A stretch of 64,000 bases of DNA from Palsa-892 sp035295845. GTDB lineage: Bacteria > Pseudomonadota > Alphaproteobacteria > Rhizobiales > Xanthobacteraceae. The notes under the pieces are model-generated. The model made no database searches and had not been told where the DNA came from. It saw only the letters and a program-made list of their open reading frames with translations. The position numbers were made by a program, and so were the translations under genes. Shown here piece after piece: positions 1 through 9,268 of this stretch; positions within the stretch are counted from its first letter, which is position 1; every line of letters starts with the position of its first letter. The DNA is taken from positions 1 through 64,000 of the forward strand of contig DATGIF010000025.1 in the NCBI GenBank assembly GCA_035295845.1. Direction: 5' to 3'.

Positions 1-1035
1 GATTACACCGCCTATTTCCAGCGCGTGACGCGCGACCATCTGGAAAAAGTCATGGCCTTCGAGGCCGACCGCATGACCGGCCTCGTGCTCACCGATGCCG
101 TCGTCATGCCCGAGCGCGAGGTGGTGCTCGAGGAGCGCCGCATGCGCACCGACAACGATCCGGGCGCGCAGCTCGCCGAAGCAATGCAGGCGGCGCTCTT
201 CGTCAATCACCCTTACGGCCATCCGGTGATCGGCTGGGAGCAGGAAATTCGCAAGCTCAACCGCGAGGAAGCGCTTGCCTTCTATCGCCGCTTTTACGCC
301 CCGAACAACGCGATCGTGGTGATCGCCGGCGACGTCGCGCCCGACGAAATCCGCGCGCTGGCCGAAAAAACCTACGGCGCCGTTCCCAAGAACGACGCGA
401 TCCGTCCTCGCATGCGGCCGCTCGAGCCGGTCGCGCGCGCGAGCCGCCGCGTGGTTCTTGCCGATCAGCGCGTCGGCCAGCCTTCGCTCTCGCGCTTCTA
501 CCTGGTGCCTTCCTATCGCACGGCGAAGCCGGGCGAGGCGGAGGCGCTCGACGTGCTCGCGCATGTGATCGGCGCCGGCACCTTGAGCCGGCTTTATCGC
601 ACGCTTGTGGTCGACAAGGCGCTCGCGGTCAGCGCCGGCGCCTGGTACGGCGGCACGGCCTTTGACGCGACGCGTTTCGGCCTTTCGGCAACGCCGCGCC
701 CCGGCGTCTCGCTCGAGGAGCTCGAAGCAGCGGCCGACGCGGTGGTGGAGGAAATCGCCGCCAACGGCGTCACCAATCAGGAGCTTGCGCGCGCCAAGAC
801 CCGGCTCGTCGCCGATACGATTTTCTCCTGGGACGACCAGTTCACGCTTGCCCGCATCTATGGCTCGGCGCTCGCCAACGGGCTTAGCGTCGAGACCGTG
901 CAGGGCTGGCCGGACCGGATCCGCGCGGTGACCGCCCAGGCGGTGCAGGATGCCGCGCGCAATTTTCTCGACGCGCGCCGTGCAGTGACCGGCTATCTCA
1001 TCAAGCCGCCGGCTCCGCCGGAGAAGCGCTCGTGA
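1..1035 (+). CDS. M16 family zinc peptidase, 5'-truncated by window edge
   Basis: The frame is open from base 1, so the true start and the N-terminal HxxEH zinc motif lie outside the window; the first visible residues read DYTAYFQRV. What remains is the end of the first M16 domain, including the downstream Glu-rich stretch EREVVLEERR that carries the third zinc ligand in this family, and the second (M16_C) domain. M16B peptidases act as clam-shell proteases on unfolded peptides, usually in the periplasm. The stop overlaps the GTG start of the next M16 gene by 4 bp, so the two are translationally coupled and probably form a heterodimer with this chain as the catalytic one. The family is clear; the substrate is unknown. 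Confidence 0.93.
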   Translation, partial: DYTAYFQRVTRDHLEKVMAFEADRMTGLVLTDAVVMPEREVVLEERRMRTDNDPGAQLAEAMQAALFVNHPYGHPVIGWEQEIRKLNREEALAFYRRFYAPNNAIVVIAGDVAPDEIRALAEKTYGAVPKNDAIRPRMRPLEPVARASRRVVLADQRVGQPSLSRFYLVPSYRTAKPGEAEALDVLAHVIGAGTLSRLYRTLVVDKALAVSAGAWYGGTAFDATRFGLSATPRPGVSLEELEAAADAVVEEIAANGVTNQELARAKTRLVADTIFSWDDQFTLARIYGSALANGLSVETVQGWPDRIRAVTAQAVQDAARNFLDARRAVTGYLIKPPAPPEKRS

Positions 1036-2363
1036 CGCGCGGCCTTGTCTTCCTGGTCATGACGCTCGCCCTCATCTCCACGACTCCCGCCTTCGCCGCC
1101 GCGTCTCGGGTCGAAAAGATCATGACCCCGGCCGGCATCGAAGTTTGGCTGGTGCGCGACAAAAACCTGCCGATGATCTCGCTCGATTTCGCCTTCCTCG
1201 GCGGCGCGGCGCAGGATCCGGCCGATAAACCAGGCGTCGCCAACCTCGTCGCCGGGCTCCTCGACGAAGGCGCGGGCGATCTTGACGCCGCCGCCTATCA
1301 CGAGCGCCTCGAAGAACGCGCTATCAGTCTTTCCTTCGGCGCCAACCGCGACAACCTGCGCGGCTCGATCCGCACGCTGAGCGAGAGCCGCGACGAGGCT
1401 TTCGAACTCTTGCGCCTCGCCTTGACCGCACCGCGCTTCGACAGCAAGGAACTTGAGCGCGTGCGTGCGGCCGTTCTTGCGCAGCTCAGAAGGCGCTCGA
1501 CCAATCCGTCCGACATCGCAGCCGACCACTGGTTCGCGCGCGCCTTTCCCGGCCATCCCTACGGGCGGCCGACCCAGGGCACGCTTGAATCGGTCCCGAA
1601 GATCACCGTGGACGACTTGCGAACCTATGTCGGCCGCATGCTTGCGCGTGCGAACCTCAAGGTTGTCGCCGTCGGCGATATCGACGCGGTTGCACTCGCG
1701 GCCCTTGTCGACCGCACCTTCGGCAGCCTGCCGGAACGAAACAATCCGGTGCCGGTGGCGGATGTGACGCCGCAGGGCTTGGGCACGAGCGAAACGGTCG
1801 AGCTCGAAGTGCCGCAAACCGTGATTACCTTCGGCGGGCTCGGGTTAAAGCGCGCCGACCCCGATTTCATTCCCGCCTTCGTCCTCAACCATATCCTGGG
1901 CGGCGGCGGGTTCGAATCCCGGCTTTTCCGCGAGGTGCGGGAGAAACGGGGGCTCGCCTATTCGGTCTACAGCTATCTGGCCCCTTTCGAGCACGCGGGC
2001 CTTTTCCTGGGCGGGGTTTCCACCCGCAATGAGCGGGCGGCCGAAACCCTGGACATCATCGTGGCCCAGATCAATCAGATCGCCGCCGAAGGCCCGAGCG
2101 CGGAAGAGCTGGAAAAAGCCAAGCGTTTTCTGATCGGTTCCTACCCGTTGCGCTTCGACACTTCGGGCAAAATCACGGCAAATCTCCTCGATATTCAGAT
2201 CGAAAACCTTGGCGTCGACTATATCGACAAGCGCAACACGCTGATTGAGGCGGTCACCGCCGACGATATTCGCCGTGCCGCCCGCCGTTTTCTTGCCGAA
2301 GTCAGACTGTTGGTAGTGCTCGTCGGCCAGCCCGAGGGGAAGAAGCCCCTGAGGGGCGGCTGA
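1032..2363 (+). CDS. M16 family peptidase-like protein, probably the non-catalytic partner
   Basis: The 443-residue protein has an N-terminal hydrophobic signal peptide (about residues 1-23, ending AFAA) and two M16 domains. The position where HxxEH should occur reads VANLVAGLLDEGAGD, so the zinc-binding His and Glu residues are missing. The C-terminal Arg/Tyr substrate-binding pair is present in the segment SRLFREVREKRGLAYSVY. By analogy with known M16B heterodimers, in which one chain has zinc and the other the Arg/Tyr pair, this is inferred to be the structural partner of the preceding gene. The GTG start lies in a GTGA overlap with that gene's stop. Confidence 0.93.
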   Translation: MTRGLVFLVMTLALISTTPAFAAASRVEKIMTPAGIEVWLVRDKNLPMISLDFAFLGGAAQDPADKPGVANLVAGLLDEGAGDLDAAAYHERLEERAISLSFGANRDNLRGSIRTLSESRDEAFELLRLALTAPRFDSKELERVRAAVLAQLRRRSTNPSDIAADHWFARAFPGHPYGRPTQGTLESVPKITVDDLRTYVGRMLARANLKVVAVGDIDAVALAALVDRTFGSLPERNNPVPVADVTPQGLGTSETVELEVPQTVITFGGLGLKRADPDFIPAFVLNHILGGGGFESRLFREVREKRGLAYSVYSYLAPFEHAGLFLGGVSTRNERAAETLDIIVAQINQIAAEGPSAEELEKAKRFLIGSYPLRFDTSGKITANLLDIQIENLGVDYIDKRNTLIEAVTADDIRRAARRFLAEVRLLVVLVGQPEGKKPLRGG

Positions 2364-2420
2364 GCGGCGTTCGCATTGGGGGCGAAACGCTGCTATAATC
2401 CGTAAAGGTGAGGGAGGAGT

Positions 2421-3203
2421 ATGACGCGTATATCGTCGTCCCGGCGATTGATGTCTCCGCACGCGCGCGTCGCGGTGATGCTCGGTGGTTTGATCTTAAC
2501 CGGGTGCTCCACCACCAACCTTGCAACGACGACACCCCCGAAGACCAATCCCGACGGCTCGATCTCGGCCGCCAAGGTGACCAATACCGATATCGACTGC
2601 CCCGCCATGATGGTGCGGAGCGGCGCCTCTACCTGGCAGGTTCCGCCGGGGTCGAACACCACCACCCTTCGCTATCAGGGCGCGCTCGGCCAGCTTGCGC
2701 GCGAATGCGTGGTCCTCGGCGATTCCATGACCATCAAGGTCGGCGTCGAGGGCAGGGTGCTTGTGGGACCCAAGGGCGGCACCGGCAATCTCACAGTGCC
2801 GCTCCGCATTGCGCTTGTGCAGGAAGGGCCGCAGCCGAAACCGGTGTGGACGAAATTCTACTCGGTTCCGGTCAACGTGCCCGCCGGCCAGAGCCAGGTC
2901 ACCTTCACCCATGTCGAGGACGATCTCACCTTCGCGATCCCGCCCTCCAAGGATCTTTCGAGTTACGTGATCTATGTTGGCTACGATCCGCAGGGCGCGA
3001 TCGCCAACGCCAAGACCGCGAAGAAGCCGGCGCCCTCCGGCACCAAGACCGCCGCCAAATCCAAACCAAGGCCGCCGGTGGCCGCGCAGCCGGCGGTGCA
3101 GCCCATGACGCCGGCGAGCACGCAGCCGACCTTCGCGCCGCCTCCGCAGCAGCAGCCGGGACAGTTTGCGCCGCCGCCCCCGCCGAGCGGGTCCAACGGC
3201 TAA
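2421..3203 (+). CDS. Proline-rich putative lipoprotein of unknown function
   Basis: The protein has 260 residues. The N-terminus has a basic stretch, a hydrophobic segment and the lipobox LTGCS, with Cys at about residue 29, so it is probably lipid-anchored in the envelope. The middle (about residues 50-195) is a compact, beta-rich-looking domain. The C-terminal 65 residues are Ala/Pro/Gln-rich and low-complexity. A good Shine-Dalgarno (GAGGGAGGAG, 2410-2419) supports the ATG at 2421, although ATG 2451 would also keep the lipobox. I do not recognise the family. It follows the M16 pair after 57 bp and is convergent with the ATP synthase operon. Confidence 0.8.
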   Translation: MTRISSSRRLMSPHARVAVMLGGLILTGCSTTNLATTTPPKTNPDGSISAAKVTNTDIDCPAMMVRSGASTWQVPPGSNTTTLRYQGALGQLARECVVLGDSMTIKVGVEGRVLVGPKGGTGNLTVPLRIALVQEGPQPKPVWTKFYSVPVNVPAGQSQVTFTHVEDDLTFAIPPSKDLSSYVIYVGYDPQGAIANAKTAKKPAPSGTKTAAKSKPRPPVAAQPAVQPMTPASTQPTFAPPPQQQPGQFAPPPPPSGSNG

Positions 3204-3239
3204 CGCCGTCCGTTGCCGATTTTCAGTCTGAAGGCTCGT

Positions 3240-3737
3240 TCAGTCGAGATGGGCTTTGACGTCGCGGATTGCCGAGGCGATGAGATCGTCGGCGGTCTTG
3301 CCCTTCACGGTGTCGCTCAGGATTTTTTCCGAAGCCTTGATGGCCGCGTCCGCCGCGGCCGCGCGCACGTCGGCGACGGCCTGCTGCTCCGCCTGGGCGA
3401 TCTTCGTCTCCGCCATCTTGCCGCGGCGGGCGATGAATTCTTCCATCCGCGCCTTGGCCTCGGCGGCGATTTCCCGCGCCTCGGCCTTTGCCTGGGCGAT
3501 GATGGCCGCAGCCTCCGTCTCCGCCTCGCGCTGCTTTTTCTGATATTGCGCGAGCAACTTCTGCGCTTCGCTCTTCAGGCGGCGCGCTTCGGTGAGGTCG
3601 TCATGCACCTTGCTGCTGCGCGCATCCAGGCTCGCCAGCAACGAATGGTGGGCACCGAGCCGCCACAGCAACGAAATAAAGATCAGAAAGGCGACGCCGA
3701 CCCAGAATTCCGCCTCGTAGAAGATCTCCACCGGCAT
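3240..3737 (-). CDS. atpF: F0F1 ATP synthase subunit b
   Basis: Peripheral-stalk subunit of the F0 sector. The 165-residue protein has one N-terminal transmembrane helix (about residues 10-28, after MPVEIFYEAEFWVG) followed by a long charged coiled coil, the normal b-subunit build. I start it at ATG 3737, which gives the usual length and a 4-bp gap to the upstream b' gene; an in-frame extension to 3830 would only overlap b'. It is the last gene of the minus-strand operon atpI-B-E-b'-b. F1 genes are absent, as expected for Alphaproteobacteria, where F0 and F1 are separate operons. Confidence 0.95.
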   Translation of the reverse strand: MPVEIFYEAEFWVGVAFLIFISLLWRLGAHHSLLASLDARSSKVHDDLTEARRLKSEAQKLLAQYQKKQREAETEAAAIIAQAKAEAREIAAEAKARMEEFIARRGKMAETKIAQAEQQAVADVRAAAADAAIKASEKILSDTVKGKTADDLIASAIRDVKAHLD

Positions 3738-3741
3738 GTCC

Positions 3742-4275
3742 TCAGTTGATGGCCTGATCGACGGCGCGCTCGATCGCGTCTTTCGCCGGGGCCGCGCCCG
3801 CGAGCCGCTCGACGATCGCGCTCGCTGCATCGACCGCGATCCCGCGCACGTTTTTCATCGCCGCGGCCTTGGTCGCTTCGATTGCTTTCTCGGCGTCGGC
3901 GAGCTTGGCGGCGAGCGCCGCCTCGAGTTCCTTGCGGCGCGCTTCGGCGCTCGCGGCAAGCTCCTGATGCGTTTTCGCGGCGATAGCCTGGGCGCTTGCC
4001 CGCGCGTCGGCGAGCGACTTTTCGTAATGCGCAAGCGCCGCCTCGCTTTCAGACTTTGCTTTCGCCGCGTCCGCGAGGTCGCCGTCGATCCGCGCGCGCC
4101 GCGCCGTTAGAATCGAAGCCACGCGCGGCAGCACGAGCTTCCACAACAGCACGTACAGCACGACGAAGCTCAGCACGAGCCAGACAAGCTGCGAGGCGAA
4201 AAACTCCTTCTGGAAGGGCGGGAAGGGGCCCTTCTCGTGAGGAGTTTCGGTATGCGCCGCCGCCATCGCCGTCAC
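3742..4275 (-). CDS. F0F1 ATP synthase subunit b'
   Basis: Second, divergent b-type stator subunit; bacteria with both b and b' (Alphaproteobacteria, cyanobacteria) form a b/b' heterodimer. The 177-residue protein has a 30-residue N-terminal tail with a Pro/Phe-rich stretch, one membrane helix (about residues 28-48) and a long Ala/Lys/Glu-rich coiled coil. GTG 4275 is the longest start; ATG 4266, three codons in, is equally possible and neither has a convincing Shine-Dalgarno. It lies between atpE (21-bp gap) and atpF (4-bp gap). Confidence 0.93.
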   Translation of the reverse strand: MTAMAAAHTETPHEKGPFPPFQKEFFASQLVWLVLSFVVLYVLLWKLVLPRVASILTARRARIDGDLADAAKAKSESEAALAHYEKSLADARASAQAIAAKTHQELAASAEARRKELEAALAAKLADAEKAIEATKAAAMKNVRGIAVDAASAIVERLAGAAPAKDAIERAVDQAIN

Positions 4276-4296
4276 CGCGTTTCTGAGGACCCGTCC

Positions 4297-4524
4297 TTAG
4301 AGCGCGAACAACAGGAGAAGCGCGATCAGAAGCGAGAAGATGCCGAGCGCTTCCGTCACGGCGAAGCCGAAGATGAGGTTGCCGAATTGCGCCTGCGCGG
4401 CCGAAGGGTTGCGGAGCGCGGCGGCGAGGTAGTGGCCGAAGATGGCGCCCACGCCGACGCCGGCGCCGCCCATCCCGATGCAGGCGATTCCAGCGCCGAT
4501 GTATTTGGCGGCGATCGGATCCAT
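4297..4524 (-). CDS. atpE: F0F1 ATP synthase subunit c
   Basis: The 75-residue proteolipid forms the rotating c-ring. It has two transmembrane helices joined by the polar loop RNP (residues 38-40). The ion-carrying carboxylate is Glu58 in FAVTEALGIF, and no sodium-binding pattern is evident, so it is a proton-type ring. ATG 4524 is preceded by a strong AAAGGAG Shine-Dalgarno, which rules out the longer in-frame extension. The strong ribosome site fits the high copy number needed for subunit c within the operon. Confidence 0.97.
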   Translation of the reverse strand: MDPIAAKYIGAGIACIGMGGAGVGVGAIFGHYLAAALRNPSAAQAQFGNLIFGFAVTEALGIFSLLIALLLLFAL

Positions 4525-4561
4525 GTGAAGAACTCCTTTGCGGGGTTTGCGAAAAATCGGG

Positions 4562-5308
4562 CTAGTGGCCCGGGTGAATGGCGTCGTTGAGATAGATGCA
4601 GGTGAGGATCGCGAAGACATAAGCTTGCAGGAAGGCGACGAGCAACTCGAGCGCGGTCAGCGCAACCGTGAGCGCGAGCGGCAACAGCGCGCCGACCCAG
4701 CCGGCAATGCCGAGGCCGCCGAGGAGCGCGACGAAGCCCGCGAACACCTTGAGCGTGATGTGACCGGCGAGGATGTTCGCGAACAGCCGCACGCTGTGCG
4801 AGATCGGCCGCGAGAAGAAGGACATCACCTCGATCGCGACGATCAGCGGCAGGATGTAAACCGGCACGCCGCTTGGCACGAACAATTTCAGGAACTTAAA
4901 GCCGTTGTGCCAGAAACCGTAAATCACCACCGTGAGAAAGACGACGAGCGAAAGGAATACGGTGACGACAATATGGCTCGTCACCGCGAACAGGCCCGGG
5001 ATCATCCCGAACATGTTCAAGACGAGGATGAAGCTGAACAGCGTGAAGACGAGCGGGAAGAACTTCATGCCCGACTCGCCGGCCGACTGGCGCACCATGT
5101 CGGCGACGAACTCATAGCTCGTCTCGACCACCGACTGCGCGCGGCCGGGCACCAGGCTTCGCCGCGCCGTTGCGATCAGCATCCCGCCGATAATGATGGC
5201 CACGGCCGCGAACATGAACAGCGCTGAATTGGTGATCGCGATCTCGTGCCCGCCGATATGGCCGAGAATGTAGAATTTCGTGATATTGAACTGGTGGATC
5301 GGATCCAT
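4562..5308 (-). CDS. atpB: F0F1 ATP synthase subunit a
   Basis: Stator subunit that forms the two proton half-channels against the c-ring. The 248-residue protein is very hydrophobic, with 5-6 transmembrane helices. The essential Arg174 lies in SVRLFANILAGH, and the C-terminal helix includes the conserved ELLVAFLQAYVF segment. The length matches alphaproteobacterial subunit a. It is the second gene of the operon, 17 bp after atpI and 37 bp before atpE. Confidence 0.97.
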   Translation of the reverse strand: MDPIHQFNITKFYILGHIGGHEIAITNSALFMFAAVAIIIGGMLIATARRSLVPGRAQSVVETSYEFVADMVRQSAGESGMKFFPLVFTLFSFILVLNMFGMIPGLFAVTSHIVVTVFLSLVVFLTVVIYGFWHNGFKFLKLFVPSGVPVYILPLIVAIEVMSFFSRPISHSVRLFANILAGHITLKVFAGFVALLGGLGIAGWVGALLPLALTVALTALELLVAFLQAYVFAILTCIYLNDAIHPGH

Positions 5309-5325
5309 CGCCCGGCCTTAAACTC

Positions 5326-5682
5326 TCAATCCTTTTTCCCCGTCCCCCGCTCGGCCACGAGGCCGGCGGAGCGCATTGCGTTCAGGGTGCCGGCGGCGAA
5401 GCCGAGAAGCAGGAACACGATCAGCCCCCAGGGCGATGAACCCGCGAAGTGGTCGATGCCCCAACCGATCAAGCCGCCCAGGACAATGCCGGCGACGAAT
5501 TCGCTGGAAAGCCGGAGCGCTTTTGCGAGGTTGGACGACTCACCCTGCCGCCTCATTTCATCCTCGCGTAACTCCGCGGCATCGTGCTGCCGTCTTTCCC
5601 CCGCCTCATGGATGCGTTCGCCGAGTCGCTTGAGCCTTGCGGACAAGGCGGCTTCTTCGTCCGGCGAGCGCCGATCCGCCAT
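5326..5682 (-). CDS. atpI: ATP synthase accessory protein AtpI
   Basis: The 118-residue protein has a charged, probably cytoplasmic N-terminus (about 1-60) and two transmembrane helices (about 60-80 and 86-105), matching the alphaproteobacterial AtpI family that helps assemble the c-ring. I choose ATG 5682, giving MADRRSPDEE; the frame extends to 5763 but would then overlap the promoter. First gene of the F0 operon, 34 bp downstream of a good sigma70-type -10 element. Confidence 0.88.
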   Translation of the reverse strand: MADRRSPDEEAALSARLKRLGERIHEAGERRQHDAAELREDEMRRQGESSNLAKALRLSSEFVAGIVLGGLIGWGIDHFAGSSPWGLIVFLLLGFAAGTLNAMRSAGLVAERGTGKKD

Positions 5683-5715
5683 CGCGAACCCTACGAGCCC
5701 CTGAAAACGCGGCGC

Positions 5716-5744
5716 AACATAAAGACGGGGTGTCTGCGAGTCAA
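5716..5744 (-). promoter_or_regulatory. Sigma70-type promoter of the atpI-B-E-b'-b operon
   Basis: On the minus strand, TTGACT (5744-5739) and TATGTT (5721-5716) are separated by exactly 17 bp. The predicted start of transcription near 5709 gives a leader of about 27 nt before atpI. It lies in the 135-bp gap after smc. Prediction from sequence only. Confidence 0.6.
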
Positions 5745-5817
5745 GAAAACGGCCCTGGTCCAAGGCTTTGCAAGGGCTGGAAAATCTCTTTTTCGGCGGG
5801 AGAAGTCGCTCACCTGC

Positions 5818-8800
5818 TCAGGCGGCCTGGTAGCTCTGGGCGGTGGCCAGATCCACCGACACGAGTTGTGACACGCCGTGTTCGGCCATGGTCACGCCGA
5901 ACAGCCGGTTCATGCGGCTCATCGTGATCGGATTGTGGGTGACGACGAGGAAGCGCGTCGAGGTGAGCCGGATCATCTCGTCGAGGAGGTTGCAGAAACG
6001 CTCCACATTGGCGTCGTCGAGCGGCGCGTCCACCTCGTCGAGCACGCAGATCGGCGCGGGGTTGGTGAGGAACACCGCGAAGATGAGCGAGAGCGCCGTC
6101 AGCGCCTGCTCGCCGCCGGACAGCAGCGACAAGGTCTGCGGCTTCTTGCCGGGCGGGCGGGCGAGAATGTCGAGCCCCGCCTGCAACGGATCTTCCGAGT
6201 CGGTGAGAATAAGCTCGGCGGTGCCGCCGCTGAACAATCCGGTGAACAATTTCTTGAAATGTTCGTTCACGGTCGCGAACGAAGCGGTGAGCCGCGCGCG
6301 CGCCTCGCGGTCGAGATTGGAAATGCCCTGGCGCAGGCGCTTGATCGCCTCGACAAGATCGTCGCGTTCGGAGACGAGGCCGTCGTGCTGCGCCTCGACC
6401 TCGCGCAATTCCTCGTCGGCGCGCAAATTCACCGCGCCCAGCCGCTCGCGCTCCTGTTCGAGCCGCGAGAGCTTCGCTTCGACGGCGGCGGGATCGGGCG
6501 CCTCACCGTCTTCTTCCAGGATTTTCTTGAGCTTCCCTTCGTCCGGAATTCCGCCGAGCGCCTCGGCCACGTCGCGCGAGAGCGATTGACGGCGCTCGCG
6601 CGCGCCTTCGAGCCGCGCCTCGGCGCGTGCCGCCTCTTCGCGCGCGGTGGCGAGTTCGTCGAGCGCCGAGCGGCCGGCGCGGTCGGCATCGGTGAGCTGG
6701 GATTCGGCCTCGGCGAGCCGGTCGGCGGCGCCGCGCCGCTTCGTCTCGGCTTCGGAAATCTGTGTGAGGAGGTTCTTGCGCTGTTCGGCGAAGGCCTTCG
6801 GCGCTTGATCGAGCCCCGCCCGCTCGTTGCGCGTCTCCGTAATGCGTTCTTCGAGCGATTGGATGCGGCCGTGCGCGCCTTCCTCGCGCTCGCGCCAGGC
6901 CGCCCGCTCGGCGCCGAGGAAGGTGAGGCGCTGCGCCCGCGCCGCGCGTTCGCGCTCCAATCCATCGAGCTCGGCCTTCGCCGCGGCCATGGTACTGCGA
7001 TCCTCCGCGAGCACGCCGCGCACGGCTTCAAGCTCGGCCGAGAGCCGCTTGCCGTCGGGAAGCGCCGACTGGTTTTTCTTCGCCTCCGCCTGCGCGGCGG
7101 CGATTTCGTCGCGGCCCGCGGCAAGCCGCGCGCGATGCTCGGCCGTGGCGGAAGCTTGCGCCGCGCCATGCAAGGCCGCGCGCGCTTGGTCTTGCGCCTT
7201 TTCGGCGGTCTCGGCTTCACGCTCGGCCGCTTTCACCGTGGCGGCGAGCTCTTCCACGCGCGCGCGCGCCGCTGTGATTTCGCGGTCGAGTTCGGCGAGG
7301 CGATTGCGCGCGGCGAGCCGCTTGCCGGCGGAAGCAGGAGCCTCGGCGTGGGCGATGAAGCCGTCCCAGCGCCAGAGATCTCCTTCCTTCGACACCAGCC
7401 GCTGGCCGGGCTTCAGTTGCCCGCGGAGCCGTGGGCCGTCGGCGCGGTTGACGATTCCGATCTGGGCAAGGCGGCGGGCAAGCGCGGCCGGCGCCTTCAC
7501 CCGCGCCGAGAGCGGCTCAGCCCCTTCCGGCAACGCCGGATCGCCGGCGGCCGCGGCGCCGCCCCAGTGCATCGGAGAGGCGGTGTCGGTCGGCGCATCG
7601 AGATCGTCGCCAAGCGCCGCACCCAGCGCGGTCTCAAAGCCGGCATCGACCTTGATCGTATCGATCACCGGCGGCCACAGCTTTTTCTCGGCCATGCCCA
7701 GCATCTTGGCGAGCGTTTTCGCCTCGGTTTCCAACCGGTGCAGCTGCCGCTCGGCTTCGGTGAGCGGCTTTCTCGCGGCGTCGAGCGCCTGCACCGCGGC
7801 GGAGCGGGCGGCTTCCGCGCTCATCGCGCGCGCATAGACATCGGAAAGCTTCTCCGGCGTCTTCGCCCCGCCCTTGGCCTGGCCGTCGAGGGCGGCGATT
7901 TCGCTTTCGAGCTTCGCCAGCCGCTCTTTTTGATCGGCGAGCGCGCGCTCGACCTGGTGCCGGCGGGCAGTGAAATCCGCGAGCGCCGCGGTCGCATCGG
8001 CAAAGAGCTTTTCGCTCTGGGCGAGCCGGTCTTCCGCTTCCGAAAGACGCGCGCGCGCGGCTTCCTCGCCGCCTTCGCGCTCGCGCGTCTCGATTACGAC
8101 CGCTTCTTCCTCACGCGCGAGCCGCGCGAGCACGCCGCCCGCATCCTTGGCGAGCGAACGCTCGCGCTCGAGATCCTGCGCAAGCTGGGTGAGCCGCCGG
8201 TCAAGCTCTTCGCTCCGCGCCTTGGCGCGGGCTTCCTCGCGATCGAGATCGGCGCGGGCAAGATTCAGGCGCTGCAGGCCGGCCGCCGCCGCCGCTTCCG
8301 CCTCGCGCAAGGGATTGAGTTTTTCGGAGGCCTCGGTTTGCGCCTTGAGCGCTTCCGTCTCGACCTTGGTGCGCTCGGCGACGGCGCGCTGGGTGAGATG
8401 TAGCGCGCGCTCGGCCTCGGCGACCGCGATCTCCGCGTCGCGCCAGCGAAGCGCGAGCAACAGGCTCTGTTGCTTGCGGATGTCGTTCGCGACGTTTTTG
8501 TAGCGGGTCGCCTGCCGCGCCTGGCGCTTCAGGCCGTCGATCTGGCTCGCGATCTGCACGATCACGTCCTCGAGCCGCTGCAGATTGTGCTCGGCGGCCT
8601 TCAGCCGCACTTCGGCTTCGTGCCGCCGCGCGTGCAGGCCGGAAATGCCCGCCGCCTCTTCGAGGATGCGGCGCCGCTGCTCGGGCTTGGCATTGACGAT
8701 CTCGCCGATTTGCCCTTGCCGCACAAGCGCCGGCGAGCGCGAGCCGGAAGAGGCATCCGCGAATAGAATGTGCACGTCGCGCTGGCGCACCTCGCGGCCG

Positions 8801-9153
8801 TTGATGCGGTAGGCGGAGCCCGCCTCGCGCTCGATCCGGCGCGAGACCTCGATCGTCTCCTCGTCGTTGAAGGCCGCCGGCGCCGAGCGGTCGGAATTGT
8901 CGAGCACGAGCATGATTTCGGCGTTGTTGCGGGCCGGCCGGTTGTTGGTGCCGGAGAAAATGACGTCGTCCATCTCGGCGGCGCGCATGGCCTTGTGCGA
9001 GCTTTCGCCCATCACCCAGCGCAGCGCCTCGACGAGGTTCGACTTGCCGCAGCCGTTGGGGCCGACGATCCCCGTGAGCCCCGGTTCGATCAGGAACTCG
9101 GAGGGCTCGACGAAGGACTTGAAGCCGACCAGTTTGAGCTTCTTGAATTGCAT
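5818..9153 (-). CDS. smc: Chromosome segregation protein SMC
   Basis: Structural-maintenance-of-chromosomes ATPase that compacts and segregates replicated DNA with ScpAB. The 1,111-residue protein has an N-terminal ATPase half with Walker A GPNGCGKS (residues 31-38) and a Q-loop region (RQGQIGEIV), then two long coiled coils around a hinge (start near LWPPVIDTIKV). The C-terminal half has the ABC signature LSGGEQ and Walker B CVLDEVDAPLDD. ATG 9153 has a GGAG eight bases upstream and begins MQFKKLKLVGFKSF, as in the family; upstream extension adds only a non-conserved tail. It follows the dsbA-like gene on the same strand. The antisense strand also carries a long open frame, but that is a codon-usage shadow. 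Confidence 0.97.
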   Translation of the reverse strand: MQFKKLKLVGFKSFVEPSEFLIEPGLTGIVGPNGCGKSNLVEALRWVMGESSHKAMRAAEMDDVIFSGTNNRPARNNAEIMLVLDNSDRSAPAAFNDEETIEVSRRIEREAGSAYRINGREVRQRDVHILFADASSGSRSPALVRQGQIGEIVNAKPEQRRRILEEAAGISGLHARRHEAEVRLKAAEHNLQRLEDVIVQIASQIDGLKRQARQATRYKNVANDIRKQQSLLLALRWRDAEIAVAEAERALHLTQRAVAERTKVETEALKAQTEASEKLNPLREAEAAAAAGLQRLNLARADLDREEARAKARSEELDRRLTQLAQDLERERSLAKDAGGVLARLAREEEAVVIETREREGGEEAARARLSEAEDRLAQSEKLFADATAALADFTARRHQVERALADQKERLAKLESEIAALDGQAKGGAKTPEKLSDVYARAMSAEAARSAAVQALDAARKPLTEAERQLHRLETEAKTLAKMLGMAEKKLWPPVIDTIKVDAGFETALGAALGDDLDAPTDTASPMHWGGAAAAGDPALPEGAEPLSARVKAPAALARRLAQIGIVNRADGPRLRGQLKPGQRLVSKEGDLWRWDGFIAHAEAPASAGKRLAARNRLAELDREITAARARVEELAATVKAAEREAETAEKAQDQARAALHGAAQASATAEHRARLAAGRDEIAAAQAEAKKNQSALPDGKRLSAELEAVRGVLAEDRSTMAAAKAELDGLERERAARAQRLTFLGAERAAWREREEGAHGRIQSLEERITETRNERAGLDQAPKAFAEQRKNLLTQISEAETKRRGAADRLAEAESQLTDADRAGRSALDELATAREEAARAEARLEGARERRQSLSRDVAEALGGIPDEGKLKKILEEDGEAPDPAAVEAKLSRLEQERERLGAVNLRADEELREVEAQHDGLVSERDDLVEAIKRLRQGISNLDREARARLTASFATVNEHFKKLFTGLFSGGTAELILTDSEDPLQAGLDILARPPGKKPQTLSLLSGGEQALTALSLIFAVFLTNPAPICVLDEVDAPLDDANVERFCNLLDEMIRLTSTRFLVVTHNPITMSRMNRLFGVTMAEHGVSQLVSVDLATAQSYQAA

Positions 9154-9268
9154 GCGCGCTCCGGATTCGCGCTTCTTCGCGGGCGCGATTCGTCTATCCG
9201 TCACAATGCGTTAGCGCCTCGCCCACGGCAAGCCCAAGGCGGTCTTTGCGGCGGCGGAAAAGCGGGGA

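Noticed and set aside
5878..8403. 841-residue open frame antisense to smc
   Set aside because: High GC and strong codon bias in smc keep the opposite strand open. The translation is rich in Arg, Gly and Leu and shows no domain.
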